Shown piece by piece: positions 1-5,872 of a stretch of DNA of 6,019 nt. Under the pieces are notes generated by a model that did not search any database, was not told the DNA's origin, and saw nothing but the letters and a program-made list of their open reading frames with translations. Numbering within the stretch: position 1 is the first letter of the stretch; each line of letters begins with the position of its first letter. Source of the DNA: Flavobacteriales bacterium (GTDB lineage: Bacteria; Bacteroidota; Bacteroidia; Flavobacteriales; Crocinitomicaceae); contig CANCEQ010000190.1 of the NCBI GenBank assembly GCA_947375085.1, positions 1 to 6,019 on the forward strand, in the 5' to 3' direction. Position numbers and translations under genes: made by a program.

Positions 1-690
1 CTATTCTTATCAGTACTTTTTTCAAGTTGCACGAATAGTCAACCATCTAATACAAATTTATCAGCAGTAGACTTCAATAAAAAAATTGAATCTTTACCTG
101 AAGGCAATATAGTAGATGTAAGAACACCTCAAGAATTTTCTGAAGGTCACATCAAAAATGCAGTTAACATCGACTGGAACGGTTCTGCATTTGATGCTCA
201 AATTTCAAAAGTTGACAAAACAAAACCGGTATTCGTATATTGTTTAGGAGGCGGAAGAAGTGCTTCTGCAGCGTCAAAAATGAAAGAAATGGGATTCAAA
301 GAAGTCTACGAATTAAACGGTGGAATGATGGCTTGGAGAAGTTCTGGATTAGCTGAAACAAAAGATGCTTCTGTTGCAGCAAAACCAGAAGGAATGTCGA
401 AAGCTGAATTTGATAAATTAATTGTATCAGACAAAGCAATAATTGTTGATTTCTATGCTGAATGGTGCCCTCCTTGTAAAAAAATGAGACCTCATCTAGA
501 TGAAATTTCTAAAGAAATGGCGAATGAAGTAATCGTTATTAAAATTGACGTTGATAAAAACCCAACATTGGCTCAAGAAATGAAAGTAGAAGGTTTACCT
601 ACTTTACAATTTTATAAAGCTGGCAAGTTAAGCTCTACAAAATTGGGATATTTAACAAAAGAAGAATTGATTCAGCAAGTTAAATTATAA
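1..690 (+). CDS. Rhodanese-thioredoxin fusion lipoprotein (5' partial)
   Basis: The frame is open from base 1 to a TAA at 688-690, so the true start lies upstream of the window. The first visible residues (LFLSVLFSSC) look like the end of a lipoprotein signal peptide, with codon 10 as the lipidated Cys; Phe at -3 makes this a slightly atypical lipobox. Codons about 20-115 form a rhodanese domain, with the VDVRTPQEF and EGHIKNAVNI motifs and an active-site loop CLGGGRS (Cys at codon 81) matching CxxGxRS. Codons about 130-229 form a thioredoxin domain with WCPPC (Cys 156 and 159) and the cis-Pro motif EGLPT (Pro at codon 200). Both active sites are intact. By family knowledge, rhodaneses carry sulfane sulfur on Cys and thioredoxins reduce disulfides or persulfides. 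Placing the two together in the periplasm suggests a coupled sulfur or thiol redox role (inference). A haem-motif lipoprotein gene follows after 60 bp. Confidence 0.92.
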   Translation, partial: LFLSVLFSSCTNSQPSNTNLSAVDFNKKIESLPEGNIVDVRTPQEFSEGHIKNAVNIDWNGSAFDAQISKVDKTKPVFVYCLGGGRSASAASKMKEMGFKEVYELNGGMMAWRSSGLAETKDASVAAKPEGMSKAEFDKLIVSDKAIIVDFYAEWCPPCKKMRPHLDEISKEMANEVIVIKIDVDKNPTLAQEMKVEGLPTLQFYKAGKLSSTKLGYLTKEELIQQVKL

Positions 691-750
691 ATTAAGCAAC
701 TTCAAAACAATAACTTCGTCATCTATACGTTTAACATCAAAACTCTCGCT

Positions 751-1209
751 ATGAAACGTATCACATTCAAACCAGCTTACATACTTTTAGCAATCGCATT
801 TCTTTCTTTTCAATCATGTAAGAAAAATAAATCTGAAACGAATATCAGTGCTACTAACAAAAGTGAGAGTCACAATATGGGACAAAACTGTATGAATTGT
901 CACAAAAGTGGAGGTAAAGGTGAAGGTTGGTTTCAAGTAGCTGGAACTGTATATGACACTTTACTTTCTAAAACAAATCCAAATACAACAGTTCAATTAT
1001 TTACAGATTCGAAAGGAACGAATCTTAAATATACTGTTCAAGTGGATGCTTTAGGAAATTTCTACACAACAGAATCAATCGATTTTGGTTCAGGAATTTA
1101 CCCTGTAGTAGTAGGCAAAACGATTTCCAAACACATGTCTTCTCCTGTTACTTCTGGTCAATGTAATAGTTGCCATGGTGTTTCAACGAACAAGATTTGG
1201 ACAAAGTAG
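751..1209 (+). CDS. Small exported lipoprotein with two CxxCH haem-binding motifs
   Basis: This 152-aa protein starts with a basic and hydrophobic signal sequence ending in SFQSC (Cys23), so it is probably lipidated and exported. Two c-type haem motifs are visible: CMNCH (Cys47, Cys50, His51) and CNSCH (Cys138, Cys141, His142). Between them, residues about 60-120 form a beta-rich segment (VAGTVYDT, TVQLFTDSKG, LGNFYTT) that resembles carboxypeptidase-regulatory/Ig-like sandwich modules. M43, H41, H128 and M129 lie near the motifs and could be axial ligands. The likely role is a di-haem electron-transfer or redox-sensing protein in the periplasm or at the outer membrane, but no specific family name can be assigned from sequence alone. 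It probably belongs with the upstream rhodanese-thioredoxin gene (60-bp gap). A hairpin terminator begins 4 bp after its stop. Confidence 0.88.
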   Translation: MKRITFKPAYILLAIAFLSFQSCKKNKSETNISATNKSESHNMGQNCMNCHKSGGKGEGWFQVAGTVYDTLLSKTNPNTTVQLFTDSKGTNLKYTVQVDALGNFYTTESIDFGSGIYPVVVGKTISKHMSSPVTSGQCNSCHGVSTNKIWTK

Positions 1210-1213
1210 TAAC

Positions 1214-1260
1214 TGTTGGTTTCGAGTTCCTCGACCAACATATTCAATTTTAATTATTTT
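1214..1260 (+). terminator. Probable intrinsic terminator of the rhodanese/haem lipoprotein unit
   Basis: TGTTGG (1214-1219) pairs with CCAACA (1235-1240) and TCGAG (1222-1226) pairs with CTCGA (1230-1234). This leaves a 3-nt loop and a 2-nt TT bulge on the left arm, an 11-bp stem in all. It is followed by a T-rich stretch (1241-1260) that is interrupted by a few A residues and one C. Its position directly after the TAG at 1207-1209 fits termination of the + strand unit. Confidence 0.7.
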
Positions 1261-1386
1261 AAATATAATTCAACGATGAGTAAATCACATTGAATTAATT
1301 AGATCATTACAAATAGTTGAGATCTTACAGTAGTAAAATTATTTGAATCGTCGAAAAAAGAATATTTTACATTTATATTTTGTGGT

Positions 1387-1436
1387 TATTTCCTTTAATA
1401 GGATAGGGTTTAAACCCTATCCTATTAAAGGAAATA
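1387..1436. repeat. Perfect 50-bp palindrome between convergent genes
   Basis: Every base from 1387 to 1411 pairs with 1412-1436 (25-bp arms, no spacer). The centre is GGGTTTAAACCC at 1406-1417, and symmetry breaks at 1386/1437. In RNA from either strand it would make one long hairpin, and in DNA it could form a cruciform. It lies 58 bp beyond the stop of the caspase gene on the - strand and 177 bp beyond the stop of the haem lipoprotein gene, so it may act as a terminator or transcription barrier for the - strand operon. It lacks a clean T-tract on either side, so a dispersed palindromic repeat element is an equal possibility. The rest of the 1210-1494 intergenic region shows only AT-rich sequence, with weak 8-bp inverted repeats at 1266-1273/1290-1297. 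Confidence 0.9.
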
Positions 1437-1494
1437 CATTATAATTACTACTCAAAAATTGAAACAACCGTTTTTATGCACGTCAATAATTAAT

Positions 1495-3108
1495 TTATCG
1501 ATATTCAATAAATACATTTTCAACTCCAGAACCCTGAATGGTAGGTGTTTGATCTACACCGTGTATACTTCTAGAATAATAAGGAACTCCTTCTGTTTTA
1601 TCCGATACATATTCGTAAATTTCTTGGAAAGAAAGTTTATCATCGCCATTTTTATCACTTTTAGTTTTATCCTCTAATGATTTCAAAAAGAAATAAGTAA
1701 ACATTCCGTGTTGTTTTTCATTAAACCAAGAAGAAACTTGAGAACCGCTACTTGATGAAAGAATGACACAGTTTTCAGTTACACCAATTGGATTAGTAAC
1801 TTTAATTACAATTGGACTTATATTTTTAAATATATCTGCTCCTGAAAAACAAGCATCAGTAACAACAGTTAAACTTTTGGCGTTTAATTTTGCTAAATTA
1901 ATATAAAACAAATCAAGAGAATATCCTCCTTGTTCAACATATTGAGGATCGCAATCAACTGGTACAAAATAACCTTTATTATCTTTTAATCCAGGCGCAC
2001 CATGACCTGCATAATAAATAAATACATCCGAAATTCCAGGTTTTATGTTGTTAAACAATTTTCCTTCTGGATTTTCTTTTGTACCAAAATAAGTTTCAAA
2101 TGTACCTTTATTTGCATTTTCTATGTAAAAAATATTCCCCTCTTTATATCCGAGAACTTTTACCAAATAATTCTTCATTTCTGCAGCATCATTCAATGCA
2201 AAATTTACTTTTTTAGTATTTACATACTCTTTATTACCTATCACAACTGCAAAAGCATTGGGGCTAGAATTTTTAGATTGAATTTTTGAAATATCTAAAT
2301 TTGGCTCATTCGTCGAAGTTTCTTTTGTTGTTTTATTTGAAGTTAATTCTGTTGGCAATTCTATTTTTAAATCTTCGAAATTGAATGATATTGGTTTGTT
2401 TTCTGAAGAAATATAACCTGGTTGTGTTTTTATATCCCAATCTGAAAAAAGTACTACTGTAACAGTATTACCCGTTACTCTTGATTTTCTATTTGCTTTT
2501 TCTTTAGCAGTTTGAAAATCTTCAATTGTTTCAATAGTATTTAAATTAACAATTTTAAATAATTCAGAATTCCAATTACTTGCTACTGTAATCTCATTTT
2601 TTTCGTTTAATTGAACGGGAGAACCACCAAATACAATTTTCGCTTTTGTAATTTCCCATTTATCATTGATTATTTCATTTTCAAACGGTAAAATTTGAAT
2701 ATTTTCACCATGAAGATTATTCATATAATTCTCCTTTAAGTATTTAGCTAAATCATTTGAAACATTAAATGATATTTGTTGTGAATATCGTTTTCCTGAA
2801 ACAAAATTTAGGCTTTGTAAATCACATAAATAAATGCTATTATCTGGATTATATTCTTTAAGAACGATATCTATATTCATTAAATAAACACTCTTGATTT
2901 TATTTACAACTTTGTTAGTTATTATTTGTAACTGTTCTTCTGATTTTTCTTTAATTCTTTTTTCATAGGCTGAATTAGATTCAAATTCATTTTTTATTGC
3001 CCATTTTGAAAATTCATCAGATATTTCTTCTTTTATTTCTTTAGTCGCTCCCTGTGTATAGCCATGAAACGAGATAAATATGATTAATCCAAATAGTATT
3101 TTTTTCAT
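1495..3108 (-). CDS. Exported caspase-fold (peptidase C14, metacaspase/orthocaspase-like) protein with EF-hand-type loop
   Basis: This 537-aa protein has a Sec-type signal peptide (residues 1 to about 20) and no internal membrane segment, so it is likely periplasmic or secreted. Residues about 30-165 form a Bacteroidota-style N-terminal region (KWAIKNEFE...AYEKRI) of unknown role, and a Ser/Thr/Asn-rich linker spans about 253-283. The caspase p20-like domain covers about 284-480, from FAVVIGNKEY through the catalytic His369 in YYAGHG and the catalytic Cys420 in DACFSG. Asp418, two residues before the Cys, matches the S1-pocket Asp of metacaspases, which favours cleavage after Arg or Lys (family-based inference). 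Residues 485-496 form an EF-hand-type calcium loop (D-x-N-x-D-x-K-x-S-x-x-E). There is no separate p10 domain, which fits an orthocaspase. It is the last gene of the - strand operon, 27 bp after the split membrane-protein gene, with an A-rich leader (AAAAAG) just before its ATG. Confidence 0.93.
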   Translation of the reverse strand: MKKILFGLIIFISFHGYTQGATKEIKEEISDEFSKWAIKNEFESNSAYEKRIKEKSEEQLQIITNKVVNKIKSVYLMNIDIVLKEYNPDNSIYLCDLQSLNFVSGKRYSQQISFNVSNDLAKYLKENYMNNLHGENIQILPFENEIINDKWEITKAKIVFGGSPVQLNEKNEITVASNWNSELFKIVNLNTIETIEDFQTAKEKANRKSRVTGNTVTVVLFSDWDIKTQPGYISSENKPISFNFEDLKIELPTELTSNKTTKETSTNEPNLDISKIQSKNSSPNAFAVVIGNKEYVNTKKVNFALNDAAEMKNYLVKVLGYKEGNIFYIENANKGTFETYFGTKENPEGKLFNNIKPGISDVFIYYAGHGAPGLKDNKGYFVPVDCDPQYVEQGGYSLDLFYINLAKLNAKSLTVVTDACFSGADIFKNISPIVIKVTNPIGVTENCVILSSSSGSQVSSWFNEKQHGMFTYFFLKSLEDKTKSDKNGDDKLSFQEIYEYVSDKTEGVPYYSRSIHGVDQTPTIQGSGVENVFIEYR

Positions 3109-3135
3109 CTTTTTAAAAATTTATCAATTCAACAT

Positions 3136-3339
3136 TTATATATAACTCATTAGAAAACTTGCAAAACAAATTGTAATAATATAAATCAGCAGAAATGTGA
3201 TGATAATACCATATCCCCCGAGTTTATTTTTAAGTGGCATGTTATTCGCAAATTTTTCTGCTTCGTTATTTAACAAAGACCAATCGTCTTTGGATAAATC
3301 TTTAACAAGGTTTGCTTCATCAGATTTAGCTTGCTTCAT
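3136..3339 (-). CDS. C-terminal half: small tail-anchored membrane protein
   Basis: This 67-aa open frame has a charged, helix-prone N-terminal part (residues 1-40) and one strongly hydrophobic segment at about 41-66 ending at the C-terminus. It begins 6 bp after the stop of the preceding open segment and in the same frame, so it may be the remainder of that gene. It could still be made by re-initiation at ATG 3339-3337, whose upstream bases are A/T-rich as is normal in this phylum. No family is recognised. The caspase gene follows after 27 bp. Confidence 0.6.
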   Translation of the reverse strand: MKQAKSDEANLVKDLSKDDWSLLNNEAEKFANNMPLKNKLGGYGIIITFLLIYIITICFASFLMSYI

Positions 3340-3345
3340 TCTAAA

Positions 3346-3603
3346 TTAATACCATTGTGAGTTTGAATAAAATGTAAGTAGCCAAAACACTGACAATATT
3401 ACCCCAACGATTCCTGCAAACAAAATTAATTGAGTGTTTACTTTACAACTATCATTTTCTGTTAAAGAATTTACAACAAATCCAATAATTATAGAATTTG
3501 CAACAAAAAAAGCACTAAAAATTTGCCACAATATTGTCGCTTCGAATTTTAAAAAATCTAAAGTAATCTTATACTTTTCGATTAAATAATCTCTTTCCTC
3601 CAT
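3346..3603 (-). CDS. N-terminal half: two-TM membrane protein
   Basis: This 85-aa product has a charged N-terminus (MEERDYLIEKYK), then hydrophobic segments at about 23-46 and 57-78, joined by a short polar loop (NSLTENDSCKVN) and ending at NSQWY. Its ATG overlaps the stop of the upstream TM2-domain gene by one base (TAATG, 3605-3601), the usual sign of translational coupling. The abrupt end straight after the second membrane segment is odd for a complete protein and supports truncation by the TAA at 3348-3346. If translated alone, it would be an inner-membrane protein of unknown function. Confidence 0.7.
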   Translation of the reverse strand: MEERDYLIEKYKITLDFLKFEATILWQIFSAFFVANSIIIGFVVNSLTENDSCKVNTQLILFAGIVGVILSVFWLLTFYSNSQWY

Positions 3604-3815
3604 TAACTGTTCTTTAACCGACTTAAATCTTTTTTAGTATTGTATGTATCAACCAATCCTCCTAATAAGAATAAATCGATAATCCACCCTAAACCAAAAA
3701 TTTGACCTGTAAATAAATACAATAAACCAGTAAAATATTTACCTACATAAAATCTATGGAACGATAACCATCCAAAGAAAAACCATAATATAAAAGCAAC
3801 TGTTTTTGATTTCAT
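3603..3815 (-). CDS. TM2-domain membrane protein
   Basis: This 70-aa protein is almost entirely a TM2 domain. TM1 is at about 6-24 with the family signature GWLSFHRFYVGKYFTG, followed by a turn and TM2 (LFTGQIFGLGWIIDLFLL) carrying the conserved Asp at residue 47. A short polar tail (DTYNTKKDLSRLKNS) follows. TM2 proteins are small inner-membrane proteins whose molecular role in bacteria is poorly defined. It lies 11 bp after the PH-like gene, and its stop overlaps the next start as TAATG, so it is translated as part of the operon. It often appears in annotation only as a domain name, and no gene symbol is justified. Confidence 0.9.
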   Translation of the reverse strand: MKSKTVAFILWFFFGWLSFHRFYVGKYFTGLLYLFTGQIFGLGWIIDLFLLGGLVDTYNTKKDLSRLKNS

Positions 3816-3826
3816 AACTTCAAATT

Positions 3827-4270
3827 TTAAAAATTATTAATTCGTTTGTTTTCTTTAGACATTTCCAATTTTGTAATAAAAGTTTGTATGTTTTCTTCTT
3901 TCATTCCGGTCGTATTTATTCTAATTTTCATTGAATTAGACGCAACGATAATACCTTTTGAAAAAGAAAGAAAATATGCTATGACTAAAATAATTCCCAA
4001 TGCTATAAAAAGTATAGCATTACCATTTGAATAATGACTTGAAGAAATCTCGATTCCGCCAAATATTATTCCTAAAATCCCTAAAATAAGTAAGATTGGT
4101 TTTGATGTTTTTTGGTACTCACAAGAGCTTATATGTTCTAATGATATACTTTTAATCTGTAAATGACTCCAAGATTTACCTTCTTGTCTAATTCTATGAG
4201 ACGTAAGAATGATGGATGCTTTTTCTCCTCCGGCTTCCATTACAATAGTTTCGTTGTTTATTAAATTCAT
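3827..4270 (-). CDS. PH-like domain protein with two transmembrane segments
   Basis: This 147-aa protein begins with a beta-strand-rich segment (about 7-52: ETIVMEAGGEKASIILTSHRIRQE...ISLEHISSCEY). Its LTSHRIRQE and LEHISS pattern is typical of bacterial PH-like domains (bPH/YdbT-like). Two membrane helices follow at about 58-74 and 84-103. The C-terminal part (SKGIIVASNSMKIRINTTGMKEENIQTFITKLE) looks like the final strands and the capping helix of the same PH-like fold. So the two TM helices seem to be inserted between halves of the domain, an arrangement I know from annotated QacE-type/bPH proteins but cannot prove here. The start at 4270 is preceded by an A-rich leader (AAAAG) 25 bp after the upstream stop. 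A later Met at codon 11 would cut the first strand. Confidence 0.72.
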   Translation of the reverse strand: MNLINNETIVMEAGGEKASIILTSHRIRQEGKSWSHLQIKSISLEHISSCEYQKTSKPILLILGILGIIFGGIEISSSHYSNGNAILFIALGIILVIAYFLSFSKGIIVASNSMKIRINTTGMKEENIQTFITKLEMSKENKRINNF

Positions 4271-4295
4271 CTTTTAATTTGTTGGTGTTTGTATT

Positions 4296-5087
4296 TTATT
4301 TCTGTATTAATAAAGTGATATATTCCACTATTCGTTGATCAGGCATAATGGAATAAATCCAATTGAAAATCGCGTCGTGTGTTGTTACTTGATCTTTATC
4401 CATTTTTATAAAAGGGTAAATAGTCTTGGTGAAAACAAAAATCAATCTATTTGTTTCACTTGTTTTCATATCTGTATGAAGTGTATAATCAATGTTTGCT
4501 ATCGGAAATGATTTTATTTCTATCGGAATTTGTTTTTCATACGCATTAGGATAAAGCATAAATGCTTCTTTATCAGTAATATTAAAAATAGTGAGGTAAC
4601 TTTCTTTCGTTGCTTTTACGCTAAAAGTTAGATTTTCATCGTTATTGTACACACTTTTAATTCCTTCAATATGAGCGTCAAAAGTTAAATCTGGTTTAGA
4701 ATCGTATTTGATTACGGTTGCATCTAAAACAATTTCATAAATAATTTCAAATTCATTTTTACAATAAACTCGCTCACTTTTAATATTGAATGATTGAACA
4801 GCCCCCTGAATTTCTGATTGAATAGATGAACTGAAAAATTGCTCGTAATCATTTTTCTGCTGACTCGTTAAAAGCAACTGGTTTGATTTGATTTGCTCAC
4901 CAATACAAGCTGCTTTCAAAGCATTTATTTTCGCCTCATTCAATGCTTGCGCTTTTGCTTCATTTGGACTAATATCCCCAATTACAAAAGCAGTACCAAT
5001 GATATGATTAACATTGGTGGTCTTTTGTGAAAAACCAAAGAATACACCATTGGAAATAAATAAAATAAAAGTAACTATTTTATTCAT
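4296..5087 (-). CDS. Exported protein with FlgT/LPP20-like N-terminal region and DUF4384 domain
   Basis: This 263-aa protein has a signal peptide (residues 1-20, likely cut at GFS-Q21). Residues about 28-128 carry an Ala-rich helix (SPNEAKAQALNEAKINALK) followed by strands, as in LPP20/FlgT-N-type envelope proteins. Residues about 145-225 match the DUF4384 pattern, with NLTFSVKATKESYLTIFNI followed by MLYPN and a closing beta-sandwich region. DUF4384 modules are often fused to or encoded near caspase-fold proteases, so this is a likely partner or adaptor of the downstream caspase (context inference). The gene overlaps the upstream LPP20 gene by 8 bp (ATGAATAA at 5087-5080), which indicates coupled translation. 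Confidence 0.82.
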   Translation of the reverse strand: MNKIVTFILFISNGVFFGFSQKTTNVNHIIGTAFVIGDISPNEAKAQALNEAKINALKAACIGEQIKSNQLLLTSQQKNDYEQFFSSSIQSEIQGAVQSFNIKSERVYCKNEFEIIYEIVLDATVIKYDSKPDLTFDAHIEGIKSVYNNDENLTFSVKATKESYLTIFNITDKEAFMLYPNAYEKQIPIEIKSFPIANIDYTLHTDMKTSETNRLIFVFTKTIYPFIKMDKDQVTTHDAIFNWIYSIMPDQRIVEYITLLIQK

Positions 5088-5646
5088 TTGCCATTTTTAT
5101 CATTTCTGCATTGAAAATTTCTTCAAATTTCTTTTTATCATAATCTAATTGAAGTTTTTCATTTTTAGAAATTTTAGCATCTGTCTGACCTAAAAGTGAT
5201 TCTTTAGACACCTCAATAACAGTCCAATACGTATAACCTCCATCCAATTCTTTGAAAGTTTTTTCACCCACAATAGTTATATTTGTTAGTGATTGTTCAA
5301 CAATTTCTCTTGACAACTCTTCAAATTTATTTTCAAATTCTTGTTTGTTACCAACAGTTCTTTGGTTTGTGTATTGATCTGTAACTCTTTTCACTAAAGA
5401 TTTAATATTTCCAGCTAATTCAGCTTTTGAATTTTGTAAAGAAATCTTTTTAGCAGTAGCTAAATCAGGACTTTTACCCATTTGTTTTGCTCTTAAAAAA
5501 TCTTTATCAGAATTGTATTTATTTTCAGAAAATGGAATTGAAATTTCAACAGCACCAGTTGTTTTTTCTAATTTTTTAGGTGTCGAACAACTTGTAATAA
5601 TAGTTGTTCCAATTAACACTCCTACAATAATTTTTTTAACTTTCAT
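5080..5646 (-). CDS. LPP20-family lipoprotein
   Basis: I place the start at ATG 5646-5644, giving 188 aa. This puts a basic start (MKVKK) and a hydrophobic stretch directly before the lipobox ITSC, with the lipidated Cys at residue 20. An in-frame ATG nine codons upstream (5673) would put an acidic, uncharacteristic leader (MSRDKIIAE) before the signal peptide. The mature part holds the LPP20-type pattern: an Ala/Lys helix (SPDLATAKKISLQNSKAELAG), a long helical stretch (VTDQYTNQ...EELSREIVEQSLTNI) and a final strand pair (GGYTYWTVIEVSKESLL). It is the first gene of the - strand operon and presumably sits in the outer membrane or at its periplasmic face. The molecular function of LPP20 proteins is not well defined. 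Confidence 0.86.
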   Translation of the reverse strand: MKVKKIIVGVLIGTTIITSCSTPKKLEKTTGAVEISIPFSENKYNSDKDFLRAKQMGKSPDLATAKKISLQNSKAELAGNIKSLVKRVTDQYTNQRTVGNKQEFENKFEELSREIVEQSLTNITIVGEKTFKELDGGYTYWTVIEVSKESLLGQTDAKISKNEKLQLDYDKKKFEEIFNAEMIKMANE

Positions 5647-5795
5647 TTCGGCAATTATTTTATCTCTACTCATAAGGCTTTTCGATAACGCCTCGTTTAT
5701 TTAAGTGGTTTCTGAACTCCACATTTTAAATTAAAAAAAAGAAATTTGACTCGATTTAAAGGTGAGTTAAATTCATAGCTTTTAAAACTTCCTCG

Positions 5796-5803
5796 CAAAC
5801 ATA
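5796..5803 (-). promoter_or_regulatory. Candidate Bacteroidota -7 box for the caspase operon
   Basis: Read on the - strand, this is TATGTTTG, a perfect match to TAnnTTTG. Transcription would start near 5790 and leave a leader of roughly 145 nt before the lipoprotein gene. No TTG/TTTG -33 element is seen at the usual spacing, so the call rests on the -7 match and position. Confidence 0.45.
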
Positions 5804-5860
5804 AAAATAAATATACAATTATGAGTAATTATTGTAAGATATAATTCTCACTTCTGAACT

Positions 5861-5868
5861 GAAATTTG
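5861..5868 (+). promoter_or_regulatory. Weak -7-like box just before the HTH gene
   Basis: GAAATTTG differs from TAnnTTTG only at its first two bases and ends 4 bp before the ATG at 5873. If used, the transcript would start at or next to the ATG, giving a nearly leaderless mRNA. No -33 element is seen at the usual spacing. Confidence 0.25.
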
Positions 5869-5872
5869 CCCT

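Larger units (their letters stand above)
3136..3603 (-). pseudogene. Small multi-TM membrane protein gene interrupted by an in-frame TAA
   Basis: Two open segments (3603-3346 and 3339-3136) lie in the same frame. They are separated only by TAA (3348-3346) and two sense codons (Phe, Arg). Read through, they give a protein of about 155 residues: a short charged N-terminus, TM1 (about 23-46), TM2 (about 57-78), a charged cytoplasmic-looking stretch (FRMKQAKSDEANLVKDL...), and a C-terminal TM3. The join (FYSNSQWY-stop-FRMKQAKS) reads as continuous helix, and the pattern of hydrophobic pair, charged helix and last helix is what one expects of a single small membrane protein. I recall a similar layout in RipA-like membrane proteins, but this assignment is unverified. 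The explanation could be a recent nonsense mutation, a sequencing error, or a genuine split into two coupled genes. No frameshift is needed. Confidence 0.62.
5710..5868. repeat. Short direct repeats in the divergent intergenic region
   Basis: TTCTGAACT occurs at 5710-5718 and 5852-5860, and GAAATTTG at 5741-5748 and 5861-5868, in the same order. The left copy of TTCTGAACT lies inside an interrupted dyad, GTGG (5705-5708) / CCAC (5719-5722). These could be operator half-sites for the adjacent helix-turn-helix regulator, but short repeats in AT-rich DNA also arise by chance. Confidence 0.3.

Noticed and set aside
726..733. TACGTTTA as a -7 box for the haem lipoprotein gene
   Set aside because: It misses the final G of TAnnTTTG and has no -33 element. 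The 60-bp gap is equally consistent with co-transcription from upstream.
1266..1297. Inverted repeat TAATTCAA / TTGAATTA with a 16-nt loop
   Set aside because: The arms are short and AT-only apart from one base, in an AT-rich intergenic region, so chance is a sufficient explanation.
1459..1677. + strand open frame of 72 codons opposite the caspase C-terminus
   Set aside because: It runs antisense to a well-supported caspase gene, has a low-complexity Ile/Phe-rich product and no recognisable domain. It is an AT-rich shadow frame.
2002..2289. + strand open frame of 95 codons opposite the caspase catalytic domain
   Set aside because: It is antisense to the catalytic region, and its Phe/Ile/Cys-rich composition is typical of the reverse complement of coding AT-rich DNA.
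1495..3108. Caspase as a cytosolic abortive-infection effector (CBASS, Avs or CRISPR type III associated)
   Set aside because: The protein has a signal peptide and all its operon partners are envelope proteins. No sensor or signalling enzyme of those systems is encoded in the window.
3846..4034. + strand open frame of 62 codons opposite the PH-like gene
   Set aside because: It is fully antisense to a gene with a coherent domain and operon spacing, and its product has no support.
5647..5673. Longer start (ATG at 5673) for the LPP20 lipoprotein
   Set aside because: It would add MSRDKIIAE ahead of an already complete lipoprotein signal peptide that starts at 5646.
5513..5704. + strand open frame of 63 codons opposite the LPP20 lipoprotein start
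   Set aside because: It is antisense to the signal peptide and N-terminus of a clear lipoprotein. Its hydrophobic stretch mirrors that signal peptide.
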